From Thiofilum sp. (lineage in GTDB: Bacteria; Pseudomonadota; Gammaproteobacteria; Thiotrichales; Thiotrichaceae), in assembly GCF_016711335.1 (NCBI RefSeq), contig NZ_JADJTF010000001.1, positions 1,364,001-1,428,000 of the forward strand: a DNA stretch of 64,000 nucleotides, written 5' to 3'. The first letter of the stretch is position 1. Each line of letters begins with the position of its first letter. Below, one piece after another: positions 26,805-36,110 of the stretch. Under the pieces are notes generated by a model. The model worked only from the letters and a program-made list of their open reading frames with translations, made no database searches and was not told the origin of the DNA. Made by a program: the position numbers and the translations under genes.

Positions 26805-27590
26805 TTATTGCGCCTTAAATTGGGCTGCCCGCTTTTCAATAAAGGCTTGCATGCCTTCTTTCTGATCATACGTGGAAAAGGCAAGACCAAATGCTTGAGT
26901 TTCTAATAAACAGGCTTTTTCTAAATCTAAGTTTTGCCCATTTTGCACTAATTGCTTAGTTAAACGTACTGCAATTGGACCTTTTTGAGCAATCAATCGA
27001 GCTGTTTTTAAAGCTTCTTCCATTAACTGTTCGCGTGGATAAATATGATTGACTAAACCCCAATCTAAAGCTTCTTGGGCTTTAATTTGTCGACCTGATA
27101 CTAATAGTTCTAATGCACGCGCTCGACCAATCAAGCGAGTTAAGCGCTGAGTTCCGCCAAAACCGGGCGTTACTCCTAAATTCACTTCAGGTTGACCAAA
27201 TTGCGCAGTATCCGCCGCCATAATCCAATCGCAACTCATCGCTAATTCACAGCCTCCCCCTAAACAAATACCATTCACGACAGCGATCACCGGGAAGGGC
27301 AAAGCTTCAAGACTAGCGAAAGCATCCATACCCTGTTGTGAAAAATGCATAGCTTCTAAAGCAGAATAACTTTGCATTTCCTTAATATCAGCACCTGCCA
27401 CAAATGCTTTTTCTCCAGCACCCGTGAGCAATAATACTCGTACTGTATTTAATGAGGCTAAATATTTGGCTGCTTGATGAGTTTCATCTAGAGTTTGACT
27501 ATTTAGAGCATTATAAGCCTTAGGACGATTAATAGTGAGACGATAAATCCCTGTCTCTAATTCGTCTAATAGAATGTTTTGAAATTCCAT
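26805..27590 (-). CDS. Enoyl-CoA hydratase / crotonase
   Basis: 261 residues with the full crotonase fold. The oxyanion hole GEKAFVAGADIKEM is present, as is the catalytic-Glu region GICLGGGCELAMSCDW and FGQPEVNLGVTPGFGGTQRL. It hydrates short-chain enoyl-CoA, most likely crotonyl-CoA to 3-hydroxybutyryl-CoA. Its start overlaps the stop of the 3-hydroxybutyryl-CoA dehydrogenase gene by one base (TAATG), so the two act as consecutive steps. It is the last gene of the icmF transcript. The leucine operon in this window lacks its own methylglutaconyl-CoA hydratase, so this enzyme may cover that step too (inference). Confidence 0.93.
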   Translation of the reverse strand: MEFQNILLDELETGIYRLTINRPKAYNALNSQTLDETHQAAKYLASLNTVRVLLLTGAGEKAFVAGADIKEMQSYSALEAMHFSQQGMDAFASLEALPFPVIAVVNGICLGGGCELAMSCDWIMAADTAQFGQPEVNLGVTPGFGGTQRLTRLIGRARALELLVSGRQIKAQEALDWGLVNHIYPREQLMEEALKTARLIAQKGPIAVRLTKQLVQNGQNLDLEKACLLETQAFGLAFSTYDQKEGMQAFIEKRAAQFKAQ

Positions 27591-28447
27591 TATTTAGTCT
27601 CGTAGGTATAAAAGCCACGTCCAGTTTTACGCCCTAAATAGCCCGCATCAACCATCTTGCGTAATAATGGGCAGGGACGATATTTACTGTCTCCTAAACC
27701 TTCATGGAGTACTTCCATAATAGATAAACAGGTATCTAAACCAATTAAATCGGCTAAAGTCAAAGGTCCCATAGGGTGTGCCATACCGAGTTTCATAATC
27801 TCGTCTATAGCTTCAGGCGTAGCAACCCCTTCATAAAGGGTATAGACCGCCTCATTAATCATGGGCATTAAAATACGATTAGAGACAAAGCCCGGACTAT
27901 CATTAACAGTCACTGGAATTTTAGAAATATCCTTAGATAATTTTTCTACTACTTGATAGGTAGTATCGCTAGTTTGTAACGCACGAATGATTTCAACCAG
28001 TTTCATGAGTGGGACTGGATTCATAAAGTGCATACCGATCACTTTATCGGGTCGTTTAGTCTCGCGGGCAATACGAGTTAATGAAATAGAGGAGGTATTA
28101 GAGGCTAAAATAGTTTCATGTTTGCAAATATTATCTAAGCGACGAAATAAATCGGCTTTAATTTCTAGGCGCTCACTAGCGGCTTCTACCACTATATCAA
28201 CATCCGCTAACGCTTTTAAATCGGTAGTACTATTAATATGCGCTAAAGTAGTAGATTTTTGCTCGGTAGTAATGGCTTCTTTTTTAATGAGACGATCTAA
28301 GCTAGTGCTGATCGTTTTTAAACCTTGATTAATAACGGTTTCGTTTAAATCATTCAGTACGACCTTAAAACCGTGTGCCGCAAAAACTTGAGCAATGCCA
28401 TTGCCCATAGTGCCAGCGCCAATCACGCCAACTGTTTGAATAGTCAT
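27590..28447 (-). CDS. 3-hydroxybutyryl-CoA dehydrogenase
   Basis: 285 residues. The Rossmann motif GAGTMGNGIAQVFAAHG is at 10-26; the catalytic His is in GMHFMNPVPLMKLVEII, and the C-terminal domain contains DSPGFVSNRILMPMINEA and HPMGPLTLADLIGLDT. It oxidises 3-hydroxybutyryl-CoA to acetoacetyl-CoA with NAD(P). It lies 11 bases downstream of icmF and is coupled to the following hydratase. In this operon it turns the butyryl-CoA made by IcmF into thiolase substrate. Equivalent to PaaH/HbdA-type enzymes. Confidence 0.94.
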   Translation of the reverse strand: MTIQTVGVIGAGTMGNGIAQVFAAHGFKVVLNDLNETVINQGLKTISTSLDRLIKKEAITTEQKSTTLAHINSTTDLKALADVDIVVEAASERLEIKADLFRRLDNICKHETILASNTSSISLTRIARETKRPDKVIGMHFMNPVPLMKLVEIIRALQTSDTTYQVVEKLSKDISKIPVTVNDSPGFVSNRILMPMINEAVYTLYEGVATPEAIDEIMKLGMAHPMGPLTLADLIGLDTCLSIMEVLHEGLGDSKYRPCPLLRKMVDAGYLGRKTGRGFYTYETK

Positions 28448-28458
28448 ATTAGTTGCTC

Positions 28459-31400
28459 CTACATATTACGACGGTATTGGCCACCGACTTCAAATAAAGC
28501 ATTAGAAATTTGCCCTAGTGAGCAGTAACGTACTGCATCGACTAGAGCGCTAAATATATTTTGATTATGAATAGCTGCTTGTTTCACTGCATTTAGAGCG
28601 GTTTCCGCATAAGCTTGATGACGTGTTTGGAATTCAGCTAAACGTTGAATCTGGCTTCGCTTTTCTTCCTCGGTGGAGCGAGCTAATTCAATTTTAAAGG
28701 TTTCTCGCCCCTGAGGGTTAATAAAGGTATTTACTCCAATAATCGGTAAACTACCATCGTGTTTTTTATGTTCATAGTACATCGATTCATCTTGAATTTT
28801 ACCACGCTGATAGCCTGTTTCCATTGCTCCTAAGACACCGCCCCGCTCAGCAATGCGTTCAAATTCACTTAATACGGCTTCTTCTACTAACTCGGTTAAT
28901 TCCTTAATAATAAATGCACCTTGCAGTGGATTTTCATTTTTAGTTAGACCCCATTCATTATTAATAATGAGCTGAATGGCTAGTGCACGGCGTACTGAGT
29001 TTTCCGTGGGGGTCGTAATCGCTTCATCAAAGGCATTAGTATGGAGACTATTGCAGTTATCATAAATCGCAATTAATGCCTGTAGGGTAGTACGAATATC
29101 ATTAAAATCCATTTCCTGAGCATGTAAAGAGCGCCCTGAGGTTTGAATATGATATTTAAGTTTTTGACTGCGCTCATTACCACCGTATTTAAAACGCATA
29201 GCAGTAGACCAAATACGCCGTGCGACTCGACCTAATACGCTATATTCGGGATCCATACCATTACTAAAAAAGAATGATAAATTCGGTGCGAAATCATCAA
29301 TATGCATACCTCGCGCTAAATAGGTTTCTACAAACGTAAAACCATTCGAGAGAGTAAAGGCGAGTTGTGAAATCGGATTCGCACCCGCTTCAGCAATGTG
29401 ATAGCCCGAAATCGACACCGAATAGAAATTACGTACCCGATGTTGAACGAAATACTCTTGAATATCACCCATCATCTTCAGGGCAAATTCAGTAGAGAAA
29501 ATACAGGTATTTTGCCCCTGATCCTCTTTTAAAATATCGGCTTGTACTGTGCCGCGTACATTTTCTAGCGCCCAGATTTTAATCTTTTCGCGCTCATCAT
29601 CAGTCGGTGCACGACCATTATCGCGTTCAAATTTGTTGAGCTGTTGATCAATAGCGGTATTAATAAACATCGCCAAAATCATCGGCGCAGGACCATTAAT
29701 CGTCATGGACACCGAGGTCATGGGATTGCATAGATCAAAGCCATCATAGAGTACTTTCATATCATCTAGAGTGGCGATTGAAACTCCAGAGTTGCCTACT
29801 TTGCCATAAATATCAGGGCGTTCGGCGGGGTCACAGCCATACAAGGTCACTGAGTCGAAGGCGGTCGAAAGCCGTTTGGCTTCAGAGTGTTCGGATAAAC
29901 GTTTAAAGCGTGCATTGGTTCTAAAGGCATCACCTTCACCCGCAAACATGCGTGTCGGGTCTTCATTTTCGCGCTTAAAAGCGAATACCCCAGCAGTATA
30001 GGGGAAGCTACCGGGGAGATTTTCTAGTAACAGCCATTTGAGCAATTCACCGTGATCTTCATAGGACGGTAATGACACTTTAGGGATTTTTAAACCGGAT
30101 AAAGTAGTACGTTTGAGCGTAGTACGAATTTCCTTATCACGAATTTTCACGACGTATTCATCGCCGCTATAGCTAGCTTTGACTTGTGGCCATTGATCGA
30201 GGAGTTTGCGAGCACGCGGATCTAAGTGCTCATTGTGCTGTTGAATGAGGGTATCTAAATTGTCCGCACTTTGCCCGCATTCGCTGAGCATGCGTTTCGT
30301 TTCAAGCAGTTGCTGGCGTTCACGAGCAATTTTCGCTTGAGTGTGCACCGTTTTTTTGTAGCCGCGCACAGTATCGGCAATTTCAGCTAAATAACGTACT
30401 CGTTCGGGTGGCACAATCACGGTATTACCCGATGATTTACGCAAAGTAGTCGCAGGTAGGGTATCAGGCTGATGTTTCAAGCCTAGATTAGTGAGCACTT
30501 GCAGCAAGTGTTGATATAGGGCGGTCACACCGTCATCATTAAAGCGTGCGGCAATCGTGCCAAATACAGGCATGGATTCAATAGGTTGCGAGAAGGCTTC
30601 ACGATTGCGTTGTACTTGTTTGCTGACATCACGGTAAGCATCCTCTGCCCCTTTGCGGTCAAATTTATTAATCGCTACGGTGTCGGCATAGTCAAGCATA
30701 TCAATCTTTTCAAGCTGACTTTGAGCACCAAATTCGGGGGTCATCACATAAAGCGAGGTATCTACAAAGGGCACGATTGCTGCATCACCCTGGCCAATGC
30801 CGGGGGTTTCGACAATAATAAAATCAAAGCCCGCTAAACGACAGGCTTGAATAATAGCGTGCATCACCGCAGGGACTTCACCCACCGAATCGCGGGTAGC
30901 AATGGAGCGCATAAAAATATGCGGATGATCAATCGAGTTCATGCGAATCCGATCACCGAGGAGTGCGCCCCCGGTTTTGCGCCGTGTAGGATCTATAGCA
31001 ATAACGGCGATTTTTAAATGATTTTGTTGCCCGATACGGAAACGGCGAATGATTTCATCCGTTAGTGACGATTTACCAGAACCTCCTGTTCCTGTAATTC
31101 CTAGCACTGGCACTTGATGCGCGGGTTGTGTACTTTGTAATTCGGTGAGCAGTTCTGAGGCGACTTGATCATTTTCTAAAGCAGAAATAAAACGCGCTAA
31201 CGCTTTCCAGTCACCTTGCTTAATTGCTGTGAGATCATTGGGAGCGTGAGTGCTAGGCTCATAATCACAACGCGCTAGCATATCTAAAATCATGCCCTGC
31301 AAACCTAGCTGCTGACCATCAGCCGGTGAATAAATTCGCGTTACACCATAGGCCTGCAAATCACTAATTTCTTCAGGAATGATGACACCACCCCCGCCAC

Positions 31401-31734
31401 CAAAAATTCGGATGGATTCCCGCCCCTGCTCGCGCAGCATATCGACCATGTATTTGAAATATTCATTATGCCCGCCTTGGTAGGAGCTAACAGCGATTGC
31501 ATGTGCGTCTTCTTGAATCGCGGCATCAACAATTTCAGCCACTGAGCGATTGTGACCTAGATGGATAACCTCTGCGCCATTGGCTTGCAAAATACGGCGC
31601 ATGATATTGATAGCGGCATCATGACCATCAAATAAACTGGCGGCGGTCACAAAGCGTATTTTACGGGCGGGAGTAGGAATAGATTGAGTCTGATCTGGGT
31701 AAATTGTATTCGATACCGGATGTAATGCCGACAT
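28459..31734 (-). CDS. icmF: Fused isobutyryl-CoA mutase (adenosylcobalamin-dependent)
   Basis: 1091 residues combining three parts in the IcmF order. First is a B12-binding domain (SLFDGHDAAINIMRRIL, His ligand in DGHDAA; GGGGGVIIPEE). Second is a MeaB-like G-protein chaperone (GITGTGGSGKSSLTDEIIRR, VETPGIGQGDAAI, NKFDRKGAEDA). Third is the mutase barrel (PYTAGVFAFKRENEDPTRMF, SISGYHIAEAGA). It interconverts isobutyryl-CoA and butyryl-CoA; some homologues also act on isovaleryl/pivalyl-CoA. It is first of a leftward operon with the hydroxybutyryl-CoA dehydrogenase and crotonase. A LiuR-type palindrome lies about 150 bases upstream. No cobalamin riboswitch was seen in the leader. Confidence 0.95.
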   Translation of the reverse strand: MSALHPVSNTIYPDQTQSIPTPARKIRFVTAASLFDGHDAAINIMRRILQANGAEVIHLGHNRSVAEIVDAAIQEDAHAIAVSSYQGGHNEYFKYMVDMLREQGRESIRIFGGGGGVIIPEEISDLQAYGVTRIYSPADGQQLGLQGMILDMLARCDYEPSTHAPNDLTAIKQGDWKALARFISALENDQVASELLTELQSTQPAHQVPVLGITGTGGSGKSSLTDEIIRRFRIGQQNHLKIAVIAIDPTRRKTGGALLGDRIRMNSIDHPHIFMRSIATRDSVGEVPAVMHAIIQACRLAGFDFIIVETPGIGQGDAAIVPFVDTSLYVMTPEFGAQSQLEKIDMLDYADTVAINKFDRKGAEDAYRDVSKQVQRNREAFSQPIESMPVFGTIAARFNDDGVTALYQHLLQVLTNLGLKHQPDTLPATTLRKSSGNTVIVPPERVRYLAEIADTVRGYKKTVHTQAKIARERQQLLETKRMLSECGQSADNLDTLIQQHNEHLDPRARKLLDQWPQVKASYSGDEYVVKIRDKEIRTTLKRTTLSGLKIPKVSLPSYEDHGELLKWLLLENLPGSFPYTAGVFAFKRENEDPTRMFAGEGDAFRTNARFKRLSEHSEAKRLSTAFDSVTLYGCDPAERPDIYGKVGNSGVSIATLDDMKVLYDGFDLCNPMTSVSMTINGPAPMILAMFINTAIDQQLNKFERDNGRAPTDDEREKIKIWALENVRGTVQADILKEDQGQNTCIFSTEFALKMMGDIQEYFVQHRVRNFYSVSISGYHIAEAGANPISQLAFTLSNGFTFVETYLARGMHIDDFAPNLSFFFSNGMDPEYSVLGRVARRIWSTAMRFKYGGNERSQKLKYHIQTSGRSLHAQEMDFNDIRTTLQALIAIYDNCNSLHTNAFDEAITTPTENSVRRALAIQLIINNEWGLTKNENPLQGAFIIKELTELVEEAVLSEFERIAERGGVLGAMETGYQRGKIQDESMYYEHKKHDGSLPIIGVNTFINPQGRETFKIELARSTEEEKRSQIQRLAEFQTRHQAYAETALNAVKQAAIHNQNIFSALVDAVRYCSLGQISNALFEVGGQYRRNM

Positions 31735-31884
31735 AATTAAACTCCGCCCCTAGCGTTAATTGGGTGTATGTGCAACTATTCAAGCGCTTTGTAAGGCTTG
31801 TAACCTTGTTGACGCTAAGGCGAATTAAACCCTAGCCTACCTCTGCATCGTATTTGCGCTGTTTAGCAGTTTGTTATAAATTAA

Positions 31885-31900
31885 CTTACGTTAACGTAAG
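31885..31900 (+). promoter_or_regulatory. LiuR-type operator between icmF and liuR
   Basis: CTTACGTTAACGTAAG is a perfect 16-bp palindrome, 55 bases before the liuR-like start and about 150 bases before icmF. On the minus strand it follows TTGACG, so it would sit in the spacer of a promoter firing toward icmF. A nearly identical site, in the same TTTGACG-palindrome-TTA context, lies before liuA. This is the spacing MerR-family regulators use. Confidence 0.8.
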
Positions 31901-31955
31901 CGTCAAATTTTTTAGCATCATTCTATTACCTCAGTTAGCTAGCGTGTGAAGCATC

Positions 31956-32396
31956 ATGGAACCTAGAACTTATACCATTTCCGATTTAGCCAAAGAGTAT
32001 GATGTAACGCCGCGTGCCATTCGTTTATATGAAGAACTAGGACTACTAGCTCCTTTACGAGACGGTAGTAAGCGTATCTACTCGGATCGTGATCGAGTGC
32101 GCTTACGTTTGGTACTACGCGCTAAACGCATCGGCATTAGTTTGGCAGAAGCCAAAGAGCTATTTGATCTTTATGACTCTAATCAATTAGATATGAATAG
32201 TACGCGTGATCGATCGGGCGAAATTAAGCAACTTAAATATTTACTAAGTAAATTAGATGAGCGCTTAGAGTCCCTCAAGCGCCAACGCTATGATGTGGAT
32301 ATGTCTATTGCTGAAATCGAGCGGGTTTATAATAAGGCGGCGGAAACTTTAAAAACCTTAGAAGGTACTGGGCTTTCCGGTGAGTCTGCCGCCTAG
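31956..32396 (+). CDS. liuR: MerR-family regulator of branched-chain acyl-CoA catabolism (LiuR-like)
   Basis: 146 residues. The N-terminal winged helix-turn-helix (YTISDLAKEYDVTPRAIRLY, EELGLLAPLRDGSKRIYSDR) is followed by a dimerisation coiled coil (LLSKLDERLESLKRQRYDVD). This is the layout of LiuR, the MerR-type regulator of leucine/isovalerate genes in proteobacteria. It heads the rightward arm and faces icmF. Two copies of a CTTACGT-AACGTAAG palindrome, one beside its own start and one before liuA, are its probable targets. The effector is not deducible. Confidence 0.88.
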   Translation: MEPRTYTISDLAKEYDVTPRAIRLYEELGLLAPLRDGSKRIYSDRDRVRLRLVLRAKRIGISLAEAKELFDLYDSNQLDMNSTRDRSGEIKQLKYLLSKLDERLESLKRQRYDVDMSIAEIERVYNKAAETLKTLEGTGLSGESAA

Positions 32397-32459
32397 CCAC
32401 TATAGTTGAGTAAGTAGGATTGGGTTTAATCCTCTTAAACGGATAGGAGCAAGAGTAGC

Positions 32460-33503
32460 GTGTCTTTATTTTTACAAGGAATTCGCGTTCTAGATTTGTC
32501 CCAATATATTCCGGGACCTTTTGCTACTCGGCAATTAGCTTTGTGGGGAGCCGATGTGATTAAAATCGAGCCACCTCAAGGGGATCCCATGCGGTTCTTT
32601 ATGAATGCAGAGTCCACTAAATCCTCACCTATCTATCATTATCTTAATCAAAATAAACGCATTATTCGTCTTGACCTCAAAAAAGACAGTGGTCGCCAAG
32701 TATTATTAAATCTATTAACGGACGCTGATGTATTACTGGAGTCGTTTCGTCCGGGGGTGATGGCGCGTCTAGGATTTGGACGTAGTGTGCTAGAGGATAT
32801 TAATCCGCACTTAGTGCATTGCGCTTTGTCCGGTTTTGGTCAAACAGGACCTTATTGGGATAGAGCAGGGCATGATTTGACCTATTGTGCGGTAGGTGGA
32901 CAGCTCAGCCTACCTAAGAGCGCAACAGCGGAGCAAAAGCCAGAGATTGTGTTTCCACCCTTAGCGGATCATGCGGGGGCAATGCAGGCTACTCAAGCGA
33001 TTTTAGCTGCTTTAGTGGCACGCGGACGGACAGGTAAGGGAGCGTTTTTAGATATTAGTCTCGCTGAAGCAGCATTAGCGTGGCAGTATTTAAAGTTAGC
33101 TGATCAACAAGGCACTATTTATCAATGGCTTTCAGGGCAAGCCGCTTGTTATAACTTATATCAGACTCAAGATCAGCGTTGGTTAGCAGTGGCTCCTCTA
33201 GAGACTAAATTTTGGCAAGCTTTTTGTGAGGCAGTGGCACATAAAGAGTGGATAGCACGCCAATTTGAACCACTGCCCCAAACGGATTTAATCCACACTA
33301 TTCAACAGGTAATAGCTAGCAAACCACTCTTGTATTGGACAGCTATCTTCTCCGAAGTAGATTGTTGTGTAGAGCCTGTACCTGAATTAGACGAGGTACT
33401 AGGTCATGCTCAATACCAAAACCGTTTAGATAAAAGCTTGCCACAAGCACTCGATGAGTTTGTTAGCCCTACGATTGCTTGGTTATCGCCTACTACTTCC
33501 TAA
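32460..33503 (+). CDS. CaiB/BaiF (class III) CoA-transferase, alpha-methylacyl-CoA racemase-like
   Basis: 347 residues, GTG start after an AGGAGC ribosome site. Family marks are GIRVLDLSQYIPGPFATRQL, LWGADVIKIEPPQGDPMR, NQNKRIIRLDLKK and the catalytic Asp in AGHDLTYCAVGGQLS. Class III enzymes transfer CoA between acids or racemise 2-methylacyl-CoA; racemase-type members share this length. It is co-directional with liuR (63-base gap) and lies upstream of the second operator. Which branched acyl-CoA it handles is uncertain; epimerising 2-methylbutyryl-CoA or 2-methylpropionyl derivatives would fit the neighbours. Confidence 0.85.
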   Translation: MSLFLQGIRVLDLSQYIPGPFATRQLALWGADVIKIEPPQGDPMRFFMNAESTKSSPIYHYLNQNKRIIRLDLKKDSGRQVLLNLLTDADVLLESFRPGVMARLGFGRSVLEDINPHLVHCALSGFGQTGPYWDRAGHDLTYCAVGGQLSLPKSATAEQKPEIVFPPLADHAGAMQATQAILAALVARGRTGKGAFLDISLAEAALAWQYLKLADQQGTIYQWLSGQAACYNLYQTQDQRWLAVAPLETKFWQAFCEAVAHKEWIARQFEPLPQTDLIHTIQQVIASKPLLYWTAIFSEVDCCVEPVPELDEVLGHAQYQNRLDKSLPQALDEFVSPTIAWLSPTTS

Positions 33504-33548
33504 TTTTTACGCCTTTAATAGTGATAGTGGGCAAAAAATTGCTTCTAT

Positions 33549-33577
33549 TTGACGCTTACGTAAACGTAAGTTAGTAT
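33549..33577 (+). promoter_or_regulatory. LiuR-type operator within the liuA promoter
   Basis: TTGACG (33549-33554), a 17-base spacer made of CTTACGTAAACGTAAG plus T, then TAGTAT (33572-33577). The palindrome differs from perfect only at its centre. The surrounding bases match those at the icmF/liuR site in the reverse orientation. Placement of the operator in the spacer fits MerR-type activation. The liuA start is about 80 bases downstream. Confidence 0.8.
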
Positions 33578-33659
33578 TATTGACTTATAGCTAAGCCATT
33601 ATGTTTTGCCACTTTGCCCTAAGTATAAGGCGGTGGTACTAACGCTAGAGAGGACAACC

Positions 33660-34823
33660 ATGAGTCATTATCCCACCCTAAACTTCGGCTTAGGGGAAAC
33701 GATTGATATGTTGCGTGACGCTGTGCGCGACTTTGCTAATACTGAAATCGCCCCCCTTGCTGCTGAAACCGACCGCTCGAATGAATTCCCTAATCAACTT
33801 TGGACAAAATTAGGTGCAATGGGTTTATTGGGTATTACTGTTCCCGAAGAGTATGGCGGCAGTGGTATGGGTTATTTAGCACACATGATTGCTATGGAAG
33901 AAATCAGCAGGGCCTCCGCTTCCATTGGTTTAAGTTACGGTGCGCACTCTAATCTGTGCGTGAATCAAATCAATCGTAATGGCACGGATGCTCAAAAGCG
34001 TAAGTACTTACCCAAACTGATTAGTGGTGAACATATTGGTGCACTCGCTATGTCTGAGCCGAATGCGGGTTCGGATGTGGTCAGTATGCGTATGCGTGCC
34101 GAGAAAAAGGGTGACAAATACATTCTTAATGGCACCAAAATGTGGATTACCAATGGCCCCGATGCGGATGTGATTGTGGTTTATGCTAAGACTGATCCGC
34201 AAGCAGGTTCTAAAGGTATGACCACTTTTATCGTTGAGAAAAGCTTCGGTTTTAAAGTAGCGCAAAAGCTCGACAAACTCGGTATGCGTGGCTCGAATAC
34301 GGGCGAACTGGTTTTTGAAGATGTGGAAGTACCTGAGGAAAATGTACTCGGTCAAGTCGGGCGTGGCGCTGCGGTGTTAATGAGTGGCTTAGATTATGAG
34401 CGTGCCGTGTTATCGGGTGGTCCTTTAGGGATTATGCAAGCGTGTATGGATATAGTGGTTCCCTATATTCATGAGCGTAGACAGTTTGGGCAAAGCATTG
34501 GTGAGTTCCAACTGATTCAGGGCAAAATGGCGGATATGTACACCACTCTAAACGCCTGCAAAGCCTATGTTTATGCGGTAGGTAATGCGTGTGATCGCGG
34601 CGAAACTACGCGTAAAGATGCAGCGGGAGCTATTCTCTATTCTGCCGAAAAAGCTACCCAAATGGCGCTCGATGCGATTCAAATCTTAGGCGGTAACGGC
34701 TATATGAATGAGTACCCAACGGGGCGCTTATTACGTGATGCCAAGCTGTATGAAATTGGCGCAGGTACGTCAGAAATTCGCCGTATGCTGATTGGGCGCG
34801 AACTATTTAATGAAACCAAATAG
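33660..34823 (+). CDS. liuA: Isovaleryl-CoA dehydrogenase
   Basis: 387 residues from the ATG at 33660, which has an AGAGG site; an in-frame upstream ATG at 33606 adds 18 residues of no family character. The acyl-CoA dehydrogenase fold is complete (LGLITVPEEYGGSGMGY-like block, AMSEPNAGSDVVSM, LNGTKMWITNGP, LDYERAVLSGGPLGIMQ). The YERAVL glutamate in the G-helix position is the catalytic base characteristic of isovaleryl-CoA dehydrogenases. It oxidises isovaleryl-CoA to 3-methylcrotonyl-CoA with FAD. It is the first gene behind the LiuR-type promoter and opens the liu operon. Confidence 0.94.
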   Translation: MSHYPTLNFGLGETIDMLRDAVRDFANTEIAPLAAETDRSNEFPNQLWTKLGAMGLLGITVPEEYGGSGMGYLAHMIAMEEISRASASIGLSYGAHSNLCVNQINRNGTDAQKRKYLPKLISGEHIGALAMSEPNAGSDVVSMRMRAEKKGDKYILNGTKMWITNGPDADVIVVYAKTDPQAGSKGMTTFIVEKSFGFKVAQKLDKLGMRGSNTGELVFEDVEVPEENVLGQVGRGAAVLMSGLDYERAVLSGGPLGIMQACMDIVVPYIHERRQFGQSIGEFQLIQGKMADMYTTLNACKAYVYAVGNACDRGETTRKDAAGAILYSAEKATQMALDAIQILGGNGYMNEYPTGRLLRDAKLYEIGAGTSEIRRMLIGRELFNETK

Positions 34824-34834
34824 GGTGTACTGAA

Positions 34835-36016
34835 ATGAGTGATCCGATTGTTATTGTAAGTGCAGTACGTACTCCTATGGGTGGGTTTCAAGGTGATTTT
34901 GCTAATCTTACGGCGGGTGAGTTAGGCGCTGTAGCGATTAAAGGCGCTGTCGAGCGAGCTGGCATTAGTGCCGAAGATGTACAAGAAGTCATTATGGGCT
35001 GTGTATTACCCGCAGGACAAGGGCAAGCCCCAGCACGTCAAGCGGCATTGGGCGCTAATTTACCCCTAAGTGCAGGCTGTACTACCGTGAACAAAATGTG
35101 CGGTTCTGGTATGAAGGCTACCATGCTCGCGCATGATTTATTGCTAGCAGGGGCGAATCAGGTCATGGTGGCAGGGGGTATGGAGTCGATGACTAATGCG
35201 CCTTACTTGTTGCCTAAAGCACGCGCTGGCTTGCGCATGGGACACGGTGAGGTCAAAGATCATATGTTCCTCGATGGTCTGGAGGATGCCTATGATAAAG
35301 GGCGTCTGATGGGGACCTATGCCGAGGAATGCGCTGATATGTTTAGCTTCACCCGCGCCGCTCAAGATGAATTTGCGATTGCCTCACTCACCCGCGCTAA
35401 GACGGCGATTGAAACAGGTGCTTTTAAAGATGAGATTGTGCTTGTCACCGTGAAATCACGTAAAGGCGAAGTGCACATCGACACCGATGAGCAACCACAC
35501 AAAGCCGCGATTGATAAAATCCCCAGCTTAAAACCCGCATTTCGTAAAGACGGCACGGTAACAGCCGCTAACTCAAGCTCTATTTCCGATGGTGCTGCCG
35601 CTTTAGTATTAATGCGTCAATCCGAAGCTGCAAAACGGGATTTAAAACCTCTAGCCGTTATTAAAGGGCATAGTACTCACGCGCAAAAGCCAGCGCTGTT
35701 TACTACTGCGCCCGTGTATGCCATGCAAAAGCTACTTGATCAACTGCATTGGACAGTAGCCGACGTTGATCTATTCGAGATCAATGAAGCCTTTGCTGTG
35801 ATTACCATGGCGGCAATGAAAGAGCTGAATATTCCTCACGATAAAGTCAATGTACAGGGTGGTGCTTGTGCATTAGGTCATCCGATTGGTGCATCAGGGG
35901 CACGGATTTTAGTTACATTGCTCTCAGCTTTAAAACAACGCGGTTTAAAACGTGGTATTGCCTCATTGTGTATTGGTGGGGGCGAAGCTACGGCTATGGC
36001 GGTGGAGTTGGTTTGA
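34835..36016 (+). CDS. Acetyl-CoA C-acetyltransferase (thiolase)
   Basis: 393 residues with the thiolase triad: acyl-accepting Cys in NKMCGSGMKA (about residue 90), His in NEAFAVI, and Cys in CIGGGEATAMA, plus GGACALGHPIGASGARI. It cleaves acetoacetyl-CoA to two acetyl-CoA, or condenses them. It starts 11 bases after liuA. The substrate would come from the hydroxybutyryl-CoA dehydrogenase of the icmF arm or from acetoacetate made by HMG-CoA lyase. Confidence 0.95.
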   Translation: MSDPIVIVSAVRTPMGGFQGDFANLTAGELGAVAIKGAVERAGISAEDVQEVIMGCVLPAGQGQAPARQAALGANLPLSAGCTTVNKMCGSGMKATMLAHDLLLAGANQVMVAGGMESMTNAPYLLPKARAGLRMGHGEVKDHMFLDGLEDAYDKGRLMGTYAEECADMFSFTRAAQDEFAIASLTRAKTAIETGAFKDEIVLVTVKSRKGEVHIDTDEQPHKAAIDKIPSLKPAFRKDGTVTAANSSSISDGAAALVLMRQSEAAKRDLKPLAVIKGHSTHAQKPALFTTAPVYAMQKLLDQLHWTVADVDLFEINEAFAVITMAAMKELNIPHDKVNVQGGACALGHPIGASGARILVTLLSALKQRGLKRGIASLCIGGGEATAMAVELV

Positions 36017-36018
36017 GG

Positions 36019-36097
36019 GTAGGGGCAAACCTATGTGTTTGCCCTTAGTATCGTGTCAGGTAACTTTATAAGGGCGCACACGTAGGTACGCCCCTAC
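36019..36097. repeat. Palindromic MITE-like repeat within the liu operon
   Basis: Terminal inverted repeats GTAGGGGC (36019-36026) and GCCCCTAC (36090-36097) bracket two inner hairpins, GGGCAAAC/GTTTGCCC and GGGCG/CGCCC. The sequence style (GTAGGGGC...GCCCCTAC with GGGCG..CACG.AGGT..CGCCC) matches small palindromic repeats seen widely in filamentous bacteria. It fills the 94-base gap between thiolase and the next acyl-CoA dehydrogenase and may modulate distal expression. Confidence 0.75.
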
Positions 36098-36110
36098 AGG
36101 GACATTCCAA

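Noticed and set aside
31735..31955. Cobalamin riboswitch upstream of the B12-dependent icmF
   Set aside because: The leader shows only the LiuR palindrome; no B12-box-like sequence or large fold was recognised.
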